Below are positions 8,487 to 18,586 of a DNA stretch of 64,000 nt, in pieces. Made by a program: the position numbers and the translations under genes. The notes beneath the pieces were generated by a model. That model was not told the origin of the DNA, did not search any database, and saw only the letters and a program-made list of their open reading frames with translations. Origin of the DNA: Pseudoalteromonas atlantica (GTDB lineage: Bacteria > Pseudomonadota > Gammaproteobacteria > Enterobacterales > Alteromonadaceae); NCBI GenBank assembly GCA_007988745.1, contig BJUT01000006.1:61196-125195 (forward strand), in the 5' to 3' direction. How positions within the stretch are numbered: position 1 is the first letter of the stretch; the number at the start of each line of letters is the position of its first letter.

Positions 8487-8923
8487 TGACGCCTAATCGT
8501 CCTTATTTACTACGTGCTTTTTTTGATTGGATCGTAGATAACGACTGCACACCACATTTAGTGGTTGATGCGCAGTACCCAGCAGTACAAGTGCCTACGC
8601 AGTTTGTACAAGATGGCCAAATAGTGCTTAATATTAGCCCTTCTGCCGTTACTGGGTTTTCGTTAGATATGGAACAACTAAGCTTTAATGCGCGCTTTGG
8701 CGGACAGCCAATGCAAGTATATGTGCCTTTAGGTGCGGTGCTTGCTATTTATGCGCGTGAAAATGGCGAAGGAACAGTCTTTACTGCAGATGAGTTTTTA
8801 GAGGACGAAGACGATTTTGCACCTGACCTTGAAAGTGTGGAAACATCAGATGAGATTATTGATGAGACCCCGCCAGAAAAGCCAGAAAAGAAAAAAGGCT
8901 CACATTTACGCGTTATCAAGTAA
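8486..8923 (+). CDS. sspB: ClpXP specificity adaptor SspB
   Basis: Adaptor that binds ssrA-tagged peptides and hands them to ClpXP. 145 aa. The folded N-terminal domain (about residues 1-110) begins RPYLLRAFFDWIVDND and contains FGGQPMQVYVPLGAVLAIYARENGEG in pieces typical of the family. A long acidic linker and the C-terminal ClpX-docking peptide HLRVIK complete it. It is coupled to sspA and ended by a terminator. Confidence 0.95.
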   Translation: MTPNRPYLLRAFFDWIVDNDCTPHLVVDAQYPAVQVPTQFVQDGQIVLNISPSAVTGFSLDMEQLSFNARFGGQPMQVYVPLGAVLAIYARENGEGTVFTADEFLEDEDDFAPDLESVETSDEIIDETPPEKPEKKKGSHLRVIK

Positions 8924-8934
8924 CGCTTAAATAC

Positions 8935-8985
8935 AAAAAAACCGCTAATTAAGCGGTTTTTTTATGTGCCTTTTAAAAGGCTTTT
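8935..8985. terminator. Bidirectional terminator between sspB and dolP
   Basis: Stem AACCGCT/AGCGGTT (8939-8957) flanked by A- and T-runs works in both directions between convergent genes. A second short hairpin GCCTTTT/AAAAGGC followed by five T residues comes directly after. Confidence 0.85.
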
Positions 8986-8993
8986 TATGTATT

Positions 8994-9560
8994 TTATAAA
9001 TATTCAAACACTTTAATAACGCGCTCTACACCCGATACATTGCGTGCAATGTTAACCGCTTGGTTAGACTCAGATTCAGATACTAATCCCATTAAAAATA
9101 CTTCAGCGTTTTCGGTCACTACTTTAATATTATTACTCGGTATATCTTTAGCTGTTAAAAGCTGCGCTTTTACTTTAGAGGTTAGCCACGAGTCATGCGT
9201 TTGTGTGGTAATTCCAATATTTGAGCCAATTCTAATTTGGTTATGAATTTTACGTATACCTGAGAGCCCCTCAATGCTCTGCTGAGCTTGGTTTTTCATT
9301 TCTTGATTGGCAACCTGACCTACCAATAAAACAATGCCATTAACGCTTATAGCGTCTACATTGGCGAACTTTTCTAGTCGTTCAACTTCACTAAGCGCAA
9401 TACTGGCTTTAATTTCTATATTATTGTCGTCTATTTGCGAGCCAATGGTGCGGCGATCATTTGCTGCTGTTACTGCACCAGCTGTTCCTGCAACCACTGC
9501 GGCTGCACAGCCTTGCAGTAAAACAACAGTACCTAAAACAATAAGAGAGCGTTTAAACAT
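8994..9560 (-). CDS. dolP: Outer-membrane lipoprotein with two BON domains (DolP/YraP)
   Basis: Outer-membrane lipoprotein of the DolP/YraP family that supports envelope integrity and BAM function in E. coli. The ATG at 9560 (188 aa) is chosen over the one at 9569 because AGGA lies eight bases before it. The signal peptide ends in lipobox LQGC. Two BON domains occupy about residues 45-110 and 120-185. It overlaps diaA by eight bases and is the last gene of lpoA-yraN-diaA-dolP. Confidence 0.92.
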   Translation of the reverse strand: MFKRSLIVLGTVVLLQGCAAAVVAGTAGAVTAANDRRTIGSQIDDNNIEIKASIALSEVERLEKFANVDAISVNGIVLLVGQVANQEMKNQAQQSIEGLSGIRKIHNQIRIGSNIGITTQTHDSWLTSKVKAQLLTAKDIPSNNIKVVTENAEVFLMGLVSESESNQAVNIARNVSGVERVIKVFEYL

Positions 9561-10146
9561 AATTTTCATCCTGCGGGAAAAGAGTTAAATCAACCAGTTC
9601 ACTTAAGCAATGTAAGTTAACTAAGTGAGATTCAATAATGCGGCTAGGGCGCTTAGAAGGCGTACGAATTTCTACATCATTAGGGCCTAATAAGCCAACG
9701 AGCTCTCCACCATCGTCACCTACCATCACTATGACCTTCATATCTTTAGTAAGTGCCGCTTCTACAGCAGAAATAATATGTTTTTCGTTGCCATTAATTG
9801 CTAACGCAAGCAGTAAATCGCCTTGCTGTGCAAAGGCACGTACTTGGCGAGCAAAGGTATCATGCTCATCTACTTGGCTACTTTGCCCTAAATTGATGTT
9901 TTCTTGAGATAGCGCAATAGCAGGTAAACAGGGGCGCTCTGTTTCGTAGTGATTAACTAATACGCCGGCCATGTGCTGCGCTAGCATATGGCAGTTTGCC
10001 GTGCCACAGCAAAGGAGTTTGTTACCATTAATTAAACTTTGTGCAATGGTAAATGCCGCAGACTCTAGTGCGCTTGGCAGTACTTCGCCTGCTGCTATTT
10101 GTACTTGAATGCTTTCTGTAAAAATTTCTTTAATTGTATCTTGCAT
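9553..10146 (-). CDS. diaA: DiaA, DnaA initiator-associating SIS protein
   Basis: SIS-domain protein that binds DnaA and promotes ordered assembly at oriC in E. coli. 197 aa. The phosphosugar-isomerase-like fold is visible in LLCCGTANCHMLAQHMAGVLVN and LLALAINGNEKHIISAVEAA segments. It lies between yraN and dolP as in other gammaproteobacteria and overlaps dolP at its 3' end. GmhA-like isomerase is the main alternative, but the neighbours favour DiaA. Confidence 0.92.
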   Translation of the reverse strand: MQDTIKEIFTESIQVQIAAGEVLPSALESAAFTIAQSLINGNKLLCCGTANCHMLAQHMAGVLVNHYETERPCLPAIALSQENINLGQSSQVDEHDTFARQVRAFAQQGDLLLALAINGNEKHIISAVEAALTKDMKVIVMVGDDGGELVGLLGPNDVEIRTPSKRPSRIIESHLVNLHCLSELVDLTLFPQDENYV

Positions 10147-10214
10147 AGACTACCAATAATTTATTCGTCATTTTTGTTTGTTGCTGGGCGTTTTACTAAT
10201 CTGTTTGCGTGGTG

Positions 10215-10586
10215 TTAAAGTACGCTTTTGATCCAATTTATATTGCCAGAGCCTTCACCTGTAATGGCAACATAGTCGACTCTTATAGGCTGATTAGTTA
10301 AGTTTTTTGCTGCCAAGTAGTGATAAATAGTGCGTTTTAGTCGTGCTTGTTTTTGTGCGCCAAGGGCATAATTTGCACCGCCTCTCGCATTGTTTTTACG
10401 AAACTTAACTTCTACAAATACAAGCGTATCGCCGTGTTTCATAATCACATCAAGCTCACCAAAGGGGCAGTAATAATTACGCTCAATAGGCGTAAGCCCT
10501 TCACGGGTTAAGTATTTTTCTGCTTGGCGTTCATAGTACTGGCCTTTTTCTCGGCTATTTTGCCACAGCTCTTTAAACCACGACAT
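10215..10586 (-). CDS. yraN: YraN, UPF0102 endonuclease-fold protein
   Basis: Small protein (123 aa) of the UPF0102 family, which has a restriction-endonuclease-like fold. The conserved core is present: GELDVIMKHGDTLVFVEVKFR with the E-x-K pattern, and later YHYLA and RVDYVAI. Cellular role is not well settled. It lies 12 bases downstream of lpoA in the same operon. Confidence 0.93.
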   Translation of the reverse strand: MSWFKELWQNSREKGQYYERQAEKYLTREGLTPIERNYYCPFGELDVIMKHGDTLVFVEVKFRKNNARGGANYALGAQKQARLKRTIYHYLAAKNLTNQPIRVDYVAITGEGSGNINWIKSVL

Positions 10587-10598
10587 AGCCGCTCCAGA

Positions 10599-12482
10599 TT
10601 AATCAAACGTAAGCGTAGTGCTTTCGTTGGCTGATTGCATAAATAAAGGCACGGGCTGCTTTGTTTCTAGCTGTACGGCTTTTATGCGTCTATTTGTGTA
10701 TTGTGCCCAATCAAGCGTACGCTCTATGTGTCCGCTTGTATTTACCGAAAGCTTTCCACTTAAACCTGTAAACTTATTACCGGGCATTACACTCAATTGC
10801 CTAATGTCGCTTAGCACCGACACGGCATCGTAAGCCATGGCAAATAGGCGTTGGCTTATATCGGCATTTTCAGGCCACAGCGTGTTGTATTGATTGCGTA
10901 AGTTATGTTGTTTAACTGTCGCATTAAGCATCCACGGAAGCTCTGTAAAGTAAAGCCCTTCTAAATCGCCTTTATCAGTGCGATCTATTTGCTTACTATG
11001 GCTTTTAGAGCTGGCATAAAGCGGGATCCGCTGTGCAAAAGTACTTACATTTACATCTAAATAAGGTTTTATCAGGCGTGTTTCTATAGCGTCGCCTAAA
11101 ATGTAAATCGCATCAATATCGCTACGAGAGCGGGTTTCACTTTCTACTTCTTGTTTAAATAAAGACTTAACCGTCTTAATACGCTGCTTAGATTTATCAA
11201 CCTCTAACAAGCTTGTAATTGTGTTAGGCATGTCTTTGTTATCGTTATAAAACCCAATTTGCGGTTTTGTTTCGCTATAGCGCTGCCACTGAATATTAAA
11301 GTAATCAACCAAACGCTGACCATTGGCATTATTAGGCGCTAATAACATAGGCTTTTGATAACCTTTAGCTAAAAAGTGCTCCAGCGCTTGCTGCACTTCA
11401 TGCTCAGGGTTTAAAGCAAAAAAGTAATGTTGCAGCGAGAGTCGCTCACCATCAAATGTATTTAAGTGTAATGTTGGGGTATCAATAAGTGTTTTAGCTT
11501 GTGCAAGTTTATCTATATTCGCTTTTAATAATGGCCCAATCACAAAGTCTGGATTAAATTGACTCAGCTGCTCGCTTAGCACTTGGGTTGAAAGGCTCTC
11601 GTCTATAAAAATAGTGTCGCTAATAGTTTGCTTATCAAGCCCTGCCAAAATGCCGGCTTTTAGGGCGTCACCTAAACGCTCATTTGCGCCTGATTGCGGT
11701 AAAAGTACAGCTAAACGCTCTATATTAACTGGTGCTAGGTCGGCTAGGGCTTCATCTTGCTCGGGTAAAATAGCTACGGCTGGGTGCCCAGGGTAGCGAC
11801 GGCGCCAATTATTAATGGCTTGGTCAAGCTCTACACCGCTATTTGCATATACCTGGTGGTACAAAGCTAAGTTAGTCCAACCTTGTTGAATAACAGAGCC
11901 ACGATTAAAGCGCTCCAGCGCATAAGAAGACAGCTTTGTTAAGTTATCCCACAGCGCACTTTGCAGAGCAGGGATCTCAATATTGTTTTTATTCGCAGTT
12001 TCTGAGGCTCTAAAAAAATAAGGTGCGGCGCGCTTAGGAAAGTTTTGCGATGCATATATGCTAGCAGTTAAATATTGATGCCAAGCAAAGTGTTCAGGCT
12101 GTTTAAGTTGGCCATCGAGTGATTGCAAAATAACGAGCGCTTGGTCGTTTTTATTTTGCTGCTTTTGTGCATAAGCAATGTATAAGCGGTTTTGAATTTT
12201 ATCTACACTTGGGGTTTGCTCAAGCTCATTACAAATGTTTTCAAGTAACGGCCAGCTTTGCTCCGAAATAGCCGCATCACGCGCACTATAAAGCAATTGA
12301 ATTTTGTCGGCACCGGTACGATTAAGCGCTAATTTATAAATAGCATCGGCACTGGTTGCTTGATTTTGCAGCGCATTCGCACTGGTGTTAATGCTATCGC
12401 TATTTTTAGTTGGTTTTTCGGTTGTGCTACAGGCCGATAACCCTGACAATATAATTAATAGACTAACAAGTTTAAGTCGCAC
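10599..12482 (-). CDS. lpoA: LpoA, lipoprotein activator of penicillin-binding protein 1A
   Basis: Outer-membrane lipoprotein that crosses the periplasm and activates PBP1A. 627 aa. The signal peptide ends in lipobox LSAC (LSGLSACSTTEKP). The N-terminal half is helical and repeat-like (about residues 40-240). The C-terminal half resembles a type I periplasmic-binding fold from LAVLLPQSGANERLGDALKAG onward. It heads the lpoA-yraN-diaA-dolP operon, divergent from rsmI with only 61 bases between the two starts. Confidence 0.93.
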   Translation of the reverse strand: MRLKLVSLLIILSGLSACSTTEKPTKNSDSINTSANALQNQATSADAIYKLALNRTGADKIQLLYSARDAAISEQSWPLLENICNELEQTPSVDKIQNRLYIAYAQKQQNKNDQALVILQSLDGQLKQPEHFAWHQYLTASIYASQNFPKRAAPYFFRASETANKNNIEIPALQSALWDNLTKLSSYALERFNRGSVIQQGWTNLALYHQVYANSGVELDQAINNWRRRYPGHPAVAILPEQDEALADLAPVNIERLAVLLPQSGANERLGDALKAGILAGLDKQTISDTIFIDESLSTQVLSEQLSQFNPDFVIGPLLKANIDKLAQAKTLIDTPTLHLNTFDGERLSLQHYFFALNPEHEVQQALEHFLAKGYQKPMLLAPNNANGQRLVDYFNIQWQRYSETKPQIGFYNDNKDMPNTITSLLEVDKSKQRIKTVKSLFKQEVESETRSRSDIDAIYILGDAIETRLIKPYLDVNVSTFAQRIPLYASSKSHSKQIDRTDKGDLEGLYFTELPWMLNATVKQHNLRNQYNTLWPENADISQRLFAMAYDAVSVLSDIRQLSVMPGNKFTGLSGKLSVNTSGHIERTLDWAQYTNRRIKAVQLETKQPVPLFMQSANESTTLTFD

Positions 12483-12543
12483 AATGATTTCCCAATACGT
12501 TAACGCGATTTGCTTATATTACTGACTGACGCAGGAGACCTCA

Positions 12544-13401
12544 ATGTTAAATGAGGAGAATTCACAGAAAATTGGCACTCTTTACATTGTTGCCACCCCA
12601 ATTGGCAATTTTGACGACTTAAGCCAGCGTGCCATCGCGACATTATCGCAAGTTGACTTAATCGCTGCTGAAGACACGCGCCACACCGGTAAGCTACTAA
12701 GCCACTTTGGTATAAAGGCTAAAACTTTTGCACTACATGACCATAACGAAAAACAAAAAGCGCAGCAGATTATTGATTGGCTAAACGAAGGCAAAAATAT
12801 CGCGCTAGTCTCAGATGCTGGCACGCCGCTGATAAGCGACCCAGGTTATGCCGTTGTAAACCTGTGCCGCGAGCAGGGCGCGCATGTAACACCCGTGCCC
12901 GGTGCGTGTGCTGCTATTACTGCAGTGTGTTGCTCAGGCCTGCCAACAGATCGCTTTCAGTTTATTGGCTTTACACCGGCTAAAAGTAAAGCCCGCCAAG
13001 ATTTTTTCATAGAAGCTGTAAACTCAAGCATTACCAGCATAATGTACGAAAGCACCCACCGTATTATGGCAAGCCTAGATGATTTAGAAGCGGCCTTAGG
13101 TAGTGAGCAACAAGTGGTATTTGCAAAAGAGCTTACCAAAACCTTTGAAACCTTTTTTAATGGTAGCGTAAGTGAGTTAAAGCAGTTTTTAACTGATGAT
13201 CCCACTAAGCAACGTGGCGAAATTGTTTTAATGTTGCCAGGCAAACCTAAGCTTGTGGACGATATTCCACCCGAGGCACGTAAAATGCTAGCGCTACTTG
13301 AAAGCGAAATGCCGATGAAAAAAGCGTGCGGCATAGTAGCTGAATACTTTGGAATGAAGAAAAACGCCCTGTATAAAACAATTATTGACGAAAAAGGGTA
13401 A
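12544..13401 (+). CDS. rsmI: RsmI, 16S rRNA C1402 2'-O-methyltransferase
   Basis: SAM-dependent methyltransferase of the tetrapyrrole-methylase fold that modifies C1402 in the ribosomal decoding centre. 285 aa. Signature blocks: LYIVATPIGNFDDLSQRA, AAEDTRHTGKLL and VSDAGTPLISDPG. GGAG precedes the ATG at normal distance. It diverges from lpoA, as in E. coli, and the RNase P RNA promoter begins directly after its stop. Confidence 0.96.
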   Translation: MLNEENSQKIGTLYIVATPIGNFDDLSQRAIATLSQVDLIAAEDTRHTGKLLSHFGIKAKTFALHDHNEKQKAQQIIDWLNEGKNIALVSDAGTPLISDPGYAVVNLCREQGAHVTPVPGACAAITAVCCSGLPTDRFQFIGFTPAKSKARQDFFIEAVNSSITSIMYESTHRIMASLDDLEAALGSEQQVVFAKELTKTFETFFNGSVSELKQFLTDDPTKQRGEIVLMLPGKPKLVDDIPPEARKMLALLESEMPMKKACGIVAEYFGMKKNALYKTIIDEKG

Positions 13402-13431
13402 ATCTTTACTGCGTACAAGGCGCAGCTCATG

Positions 13432-13437
13432 TATACT
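13432..13437 (+). promoter_or_regulatory. -10 element of rnpB
   Basis: TATACT ends seven bases before the apparent 5' end of the RNA. The bases between (GCGCGCC) form a GC-rich discriminator, the pattern of stringently controlled stable-RNA promoters. No good -35 is visible. Confidence 0.65.
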
Positions 13438-13444
13438 GCGCGCC

Positions 13445-13810
<366 letters not shown>

Positions 13811-13815
13811 TCAAC

Positions 13816-13849
13816 AAAAAAGCCCGTAGTTAACGCTGCGGGCTTTTTT
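13816..13849 (+). terminator. Intrinsic terminator after rnpB
   Basis: Stem AAGCCCGTAG / CTGCGGGCTT, short loop, then a T-run. The A-run on the other side lets it also stop transcription of the convergent regulator gene. Confidence 0.9.
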
Positions 13850-13883
13850 GTGCCTAAAATTTGATTAAGTACTTTGTTGTTTT

Positions 13884-15296
13884 TTAAGGCTCAGGCTGTC
13901 CTTTTTTAAGTCGCTTACTGAGTGCTGGCTGCGATATACCGAGTAGTTGCGCTGCCATAGATTGATTTGAGTTGCTACGTTTCATCGCTTCTGCCACCAG
14001 TAATTCTGCAGCTTGTTTTAAAGTGGGTAGCGTTGATGTTGACTCAAATAACGGCTTGGCAAGCTGGGCTTGCATATCTAATTTGGGCACGGCGCTGCGT
14101 ACGCTTTCAAACGCTTTCATAGACAGTGCGCCGCTTTGGTGGGTGCTCATTGCATCAAAGGCCATGGCGCGCAGCTCTCTTATATTGCCCGGGAAAGCGT
14201 AGTTTTCGAGTAAAATTAATAATTCTTTTGGAATACTTGCCACCGGTTTATTAAATTCTTGTGCGGCAAGCGTTAAAAAGTGCTCGAGTAATAAGGCTAT
14301 ATCTTGCTTGCGCTCTCTAAGCGGCGGAATATTTACATGGTGAATTTTTAAACGGTAGTATAGGTCGTTTCTAAATTCGCCATTTTCTTTTTTAGTGAGT
14401 AAGTTTTGGTGGGTGGCTGCAATAATGCGCGCGTTGATGCGCTTTGGGGTATCGCTGCCTACAGGGTAATATTCGCCTTCTTGCAAAAGCCTTAATAACT
14501 TTACTTGCGAGGCCAGGTTTAAATCGCCAATTTCATCAAGAAATAGTATCCCGCCTGATGCGCGTTCTATCATGCCTTTGCGGGCTTGCTCAGCGCCTGT
14601 AAAAGCGCCTTTTTTATGGCCAAATAAGGTATCCGAAAATAAGTTATCGTCAAGGCCGGCTACGTTTACACACACAAGCTCGCCACTGCAGCTACTGGTT
14701 TCGTGAATGGCTCTGGCTATAAGCTCCTTTCCTACGCCGCTTTCTCCGGTAATAAGAATAGGTTGTTGGCTATTTGATATAGACTCAATGTAATTAAACA
14801 CCGAATGCATTTGATGATCCACACTAATAATTTTGGAAAACGCAGGGTGCAGGCTTGTTTGGTTTTCTAGTAGATAGCCGCGCATGGCTTGGTTTTCTAG
14901 GTTTAGCTCTTGAAAACGCACCACCTGCATTATGCTATTGCTTAGGCGTTCGGGATCTTCTGTTTTTACATGATAACCATAAGCACCTAATTTTATACAT
15001 TTTACAGCGGCTTCTACTTGGTTAATGCCACTGATGATCACCACCGAAATGTGCGGAAAAAGCTCTGTAATTTGCGCTATAAGCTCATCACCGCTGATAT
15101 GTGGCATGTTTAAATCAAGCAATACAACGCGAACATTCCCTTGGTTTAGTATGGCAATTACATCGCGGCTATCATTACATTGCACAATGTTGTTAATGCC
15201 GCAGTAGCGCTCTATTGCAAACGATATGCTTCGTAAAAAGCTGTTGTCGTCATCACAAATGAGGACCTCAAAACTAGGATATAAATTAGTATTCAT
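13884..15296 (-). CDS. Sigma-54-dependent response regulator (NtrC/DctD type)
   Basis: Two-component activator of RpoN promoters, 470 aa. Receiver domain residues about 10-125 with phospho-acceptor Asp61 (VVLLDLNMP). AAA+ domain about 160-390 with Walker A GESGVGKE (184-191) and the sigma-54-contacting GAFTGA loop (230-235), so it can act on sigma-54 polymerase. A Fis-type helix-turn-helix (AAQLLGISQPALSKRLKK) ends the protein. Its start overlaps the kinase stop by four bases (ATGA). The likely target is the symporter-porin operon upstream, which has a matching promoter; this is inference. Confidence 0.95.
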   Translation of the reverse strand: MNTNLYPSFEVLICDDDNSFLRSISFAIERYCGINNIVQCNDSRDVIAILNQGNVRVVLLDLNMPHISGDELIAQITELFPHISVVIISGINQVEAAVKCIKLGAYGYHVKTEDPERLSNSIMQVVRFQELNLENQAMRGYLLENQTSLHPAFSKIISVDHQMHSVFNYIESISNSQQPILITGESGVGKELIARAIHETSSCSGELVCVNVAGLDDNLFSDTLFGHKKGAFTGAEQARKGMIERASGGILFLDEIGDLNLASQVKLLRLLQEGEYYPVGSDTPKRINARIIAATHQNLLTKKENGEFRNDLYYRLKIHHVNIPPLRERKQDIALLLEHFLTLAAQEFNKPVASIPKELLILLENYAFPGNIRELRAMAFDAMSTHQSGALSMKAFESVRSAVPKLDMQAQLAKPLFESTSTLPTLKQAAELLVAEAMKRSNSNQSMAAQLLGISQPALSKRLKKGQPEP

Positions 15297-17017
15297 AGTT
15301 CTCTCTCGTGTTGTAATAAGGGTAGTGATAGCTTTACTTTTGTGCCTTTACCGAGGGTTGATTTAAAGGTGAGTTGGCCTTGATGATCTGCCACGATCCC
15401 CGCTGATACAGAAAGCCCTAAACCGGTGCCGCCAGATTGTCGTTTGGTGGTATAAAAGGGGTCGGTGAGCTTAATTAAGTGCTGTTGATCAATGCCTACG
15501 CCTTGATCTTCAATGCTCAGCACAACCTGATTGTGTTTAGTATGGAAATAGCTGGTGATAATAATTTTTTGCGATTTGTCTTCAAGCGCTTGGCAGGCAT
15601 TTAAAATTAAATTAACGATTACCTGCTCGATGCGGCTGCCGCTGCCTTTAAACGCAGGCAGTGAGTTGGCTAAGTTAACCTCTAAGTGGTTTGTCGAGTT
15701 TTTAATTTGATTTGTGACTAAGCGAATAGAGCGGTTTGTTAGTAGGTTTAAATCTAGCTGCTCAGTTTTCTCATGCGATGCTTCACCTTTTACGGCAAAG
15801 CTTTTTAAATCCTCTACTATGCCCTTTACCTTGTTACTGGCAATGTGCATATCGTCTAAAATTTCTGGCAGCATATGTTTAAAGCGCTGATAGCTTACAC
15901 CGGCAACAAGAAAATCGCCTTGGCGTGCTTGATGCTCATCAAGTATATCTGTTGCATCTTCAAAGGCTTCTTTTATAAACGGAAAATTTAACGTTAAAAT
16001 ACTACATGGGTTATTTATTTCGTGAGCGACTCCCGAAAACAGTACCCCCAGTGAGGCCATTTTATCTGCATGAAGTAGCTGTAACTGCTGGGCTTGTAGC
16101 TCTTTGGTGCGGCTTTCTACTTTTTTGCGCAGGGCTTTGTTCCAAATTATCACCACGGTACTAATTAGTAGCAGCACCACTACACATATACCTGCTATTA
16201 CGCCAGCTTTTGACCAAGGTGATACGTTTAACGGGCCAAACCATTTGTCGTAAATTTCTTGCTGACGGCCGGTGTTTTTTAAAATAGCTAAGCCTTGAGT
16301 AAATTGCGATAACAGCGCTTCATCTGCGGTTTTAGTGGCATAGCCATAAAGCCGGTTTCTTTCTAGGCTAGAAATAGCAGTGATGTTTGATAGCCCCAAT
16401 TTTTTACTTAAATATAAACCGGGTAAGTTTGAAACCACTGCAAAGTCATAGCGGCCAGAGGCAAGCAAGCGCAGGGCATCGGCATGGGTTTCAACCGGTA
16501 TAAGGGTAATGTTTAAGCCTGAGTGGTTAAGCATATCAAATGCCGAGCCATTGCTTTGTACAATAACGCGGTAGTTTTCAAGCTCGCTGTAGTGCGTTAT
16601 TTTAGGGCTATTGTCGCGCGCAAATATAGAGTGGTTAACAAACGTGTGCGGGCTAAAGTTATACAGATCGGTGCGCTCGGGTGTGGCGGCCATGCCTTGT
16701 AAAATATCCACATTTCCACGGTCAAACTCGGCTCTTATTTCGGCCCAGGGCATTAGCTTTATTTTTATATTAAGCCCCATTACAGCGGCTATTTCTTGGC
16801 TAAGTTCTACGTTGTAACCTGTAAGCTCGCCATCTTCGTTAATAAACTCATAAGGGGGGTAGTTAAAATCTCCGCCCACTACAATTTGTTTAGGCTGCGA
16901 TAAATTAGCTTGTGCAATGCAGTTTAGGCTATTGAAACCCAGTAGGCTTAGTAGCGCTATTTTTAATACATAAAACCAAGCGTTTTGTTTAATAAACAAG
17001 TGAGTAAACCTCTGCAT
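15293..17017 (-). CDS. Histidine kinase with periplasmic amino-acid-binding-protein sensor domain
   Basis: Membrane sensor kinase, 574 aa. Signal or anchor segment at residues 15-37; a family 3 solute-binding domain at about 43-265 (GGDFNYPPYEFINEDGELTG, GNVDILQGMA), a fold that binds polar amino acids and similar small ligands; one transmembrane helix at 272-292; a coiled coil; then HisKA with His332 (SGVAHEINNP) and HATPase with DQGVGID and GGTGLGLSV. The sensor resembles transporter-binding proteins rather than a DctB-type PAS/Cache domain. It is coupled to the sigma-54 regulator and sits beside symporter and porin genes, which suggests sensing of the transported substrate. Confidence 0.93.
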   Translation of the reverse strand: MQRFTHLFIKQNAWFYVLKIALLSLLGFNSLNCIAQANLSQPKQIVVGGDFNYPPYEFINEDGELTGYNVELSQEIAAVMGLNIKIKLMPWAEIRAEFDRGNVDILQGMAATPERTDLYNFSPHTFVNHSIFARDNSPKITHYSELENYRVIVQSNGSAFDMLNHSGLNITLIPVETHADALRLLASGRYDFAVVSNLPGLYLSKKLGLSNITAISSLERNRLYGYATKTADEALLSQFTQGLAILKNTGRQQEIYDKWFGPLNVSPWSKAGVIAGICVVVLLLISTVVIIWNKALRKKVESRTKELQAQQLQLLHADKMASLGVLFSGVAHEINNPCSILTLNFPFIKEAFEDATDILDEHQARQGDFLVAGVSYQRFKHMLPEILDDMHIASNKVKGIVEDLKSFAVKGEASHEKTEQLDLNLLTNRSIRLVTNQIKNSTNHLEVNLANSLPAFKGSGSRIEQVIVNLILNACQALEDKSQKIIITSYFHTKHNQVVLSIEDQGVGIDQQHLIKLTDPFYTTKRQSGGTGLGLSVSAGIVADHQGQLTFKSTLGKGTKVKLSLPLLQHEREL

Positions 17018-17491
17018 TTTTTAGTTGTGGTAGTGCGTTAGTAAATTGTCTAAACAGTACAAATAAAATGGCGTTTATGTTCCTTTTACAGCCGCAAAAA
17101 GGTTGTTTTTAGTTGGCAGCAGGGGACTATAGTCTGTATTTTAATTTTATATAAATTAGGTACTAACGAATTTATCATGGTTTTAAGTCTTATCTATTTA
17201 TACTTTAAACTAAATAAGAATAAATTAATTGTTAATTAAGGTTTTTTGTAAGGCAGTTATGTCTTTTTAAGGCTGTTTAATAAAATAAAAGCGATTTAAT
17301 ATCGGCTATTAAATCGCTTTTATTGGTTGGGCCTATTTAGAGAATGTTGACCTGTGTAGATTAACGTTTTTCAAGCTAGGGCAGTTTAAGCAAGGCGCTG
17401 GCTTTTAAGCGAGTAGGCTTAATAATCGCTTTTGCTAAATACTAAACTCACTACTGTAAATTTAATCACGATTGGTCAACATGCCTTAGTA
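17018..17491. other. Intergenic region between porin and sensor kinase genes
   Basis: 474 AT-rich bases without a gene. It holds a strong terminator (17284-17324) and, between that and 17017, the presumed promoter of the kinase-regulator pair, which I cannot pinpoint. Confidence 0.5.
17284..17324 (-). terminator. Terminator with an 18-bp perfect stem
   Basis: 17284-17301 pairs perfectly with 17307-17324 around the loop TCGGC; the minus-strand product continues in T-rich sequence. It closes the symporter-porin transcript and insulates the kinase gene. Confidence 0.85.
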
Positions 17492-18553
17492 CTAAAACTT
17501 CATGTTTAGGTTTACTTGAATGCGATCGCGGCCATTGTTGTTAGTGGGTATATCGTTATTAATATTATCTACGCTAAACCATCTTAAATCGGCATTTAGG
17601 TTCTCTGCAATTTTGTAATCTAGCTGTACGCGTGTGCCTTTAATATTGGTATAAGAACCCGGAGTATTAGTTTGCGTAAACGCGCCGTTCATAGGTAATG
17701 CATAGGCTTCGGTACGTAGCACGTAAAAACGCAGGCCAAACTGTTTATTAATTTGATAACGAGCATGTACAGTAAACGCTGTATTTTCGCTGTCGGCTTC
17801 ACTTGTGTAGTAATCGGCTGCAAAGCGCACTGCGCCATAACGTACATCAAGGTTGTAGGTCATTACGTTGCCTGCTTGGTCATCATCAAGACCCGACTCA
17901 GCACTGGCATAGGCCGTATCTGAGGCGCTAACAAAAATTCCGCCAATACCGGCTTTAAGGTTAATGTTATTAAAACTTGTAGCATATACACCTTGTAGCT
18001 GTTGCCAGCTAGCATCGCGCTTGCCTTCGCCATTATCGACATTTTCTTCAAGAATAATATGCCCCGCATTAACGCTAAACGTATTGTTACTCCAGTTAGC
18101 TTGTACACCTTCTAGCGCTATATCGTCACGAAAAAGCAGCTCTGATGAATGCATATAAACGGGTGCCGCCTTACCAATATATACTTGGGTGTTACTAAGC
18201 CCTGTGTACTTCATAAAGGCGCGGTCTAAACCAAAGTCATCGTTATCGCTGGTATCGGTGATACCAAAGGTTTGATGGGTTGAATCGTGTTGGCTTGAGG
18301 TTGTTCTAAAGCGCATTTGCGCTGACCAGTTCTCGGTAGCTGCGTATTTAATACCAAATCGGGCACGCAAACGGGCGCGGCTTGTTGAGTCAATTGTATC
18401 GCCTTCGGTGCGCTCAAAGCGCATACGCATATCGCCAAATAGCTTAACGGCTTCAAGGCCATTTAAACCTTCAATTGTAATATCTGCGTGGGCAGGTTTA
18501 GCTAAGGCAATAACACCTAATGCAACGGGTAAATAGATAAGTTTACTAGTCAT
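17492..18553 (-). CDS. Outer-membrane beta-barrel porin
   Basis: 353 aa with a signal peptide ending PAHA, then ADITIEGLNGLEAVKLFGDM and many alternating strands such as FGDMRMRFER, RLRARFGIKYAA and LNADLRWFSVD. It ends in an aromatic residue (NLNMKF), the C-terminal beta-signal for BAM insertion. It resembles the putative porin family found in Alteromonadales. It starts 33 bases downstream of the symporter, so the two are probably co-transcribed and the porin feeds the symporter substrate across the outer membrane. Confidence 0.85.
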   Translation of the reverse strand: MTSKLIYLPVALGVIALAKPAHADITIEGLNGLEAVKLFGDMRMRFERTEGDTIDSTSRARLRARFGIKYAATENWSAQMRFRTTSSQHDSTHQTFGITDTSDNDDFGLDRAFMKYTGLSNTQVYIGKAAPVYMHSSELLFRDDIALEGVQANWSNNTFSVNAGHIILEENVDNGEGKRDASWQQLQGVYATSFNNINLKAGIGGIFVSASDTAYASAESGLDDDQAGNVMTYNLDVRYGAVRFAADYYTSEADSENTAFTVHARYQINKQFGLRFYVLRTEAYALPMNGAFTQTNTPGSYTNIKGTRVQLDYKIAENLNADLRWFSVDNINNDIPTNNNGRDRIQVNLNMKF

Positions 18554-18586
18554 GGTTTGTTCTCTATAAAATTACTAAATCGAGGG

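Noticed and set aside
9638-9907. Plus-strand frame over diaA
   Set aside because: Antisense shadow of a well-supported gene.
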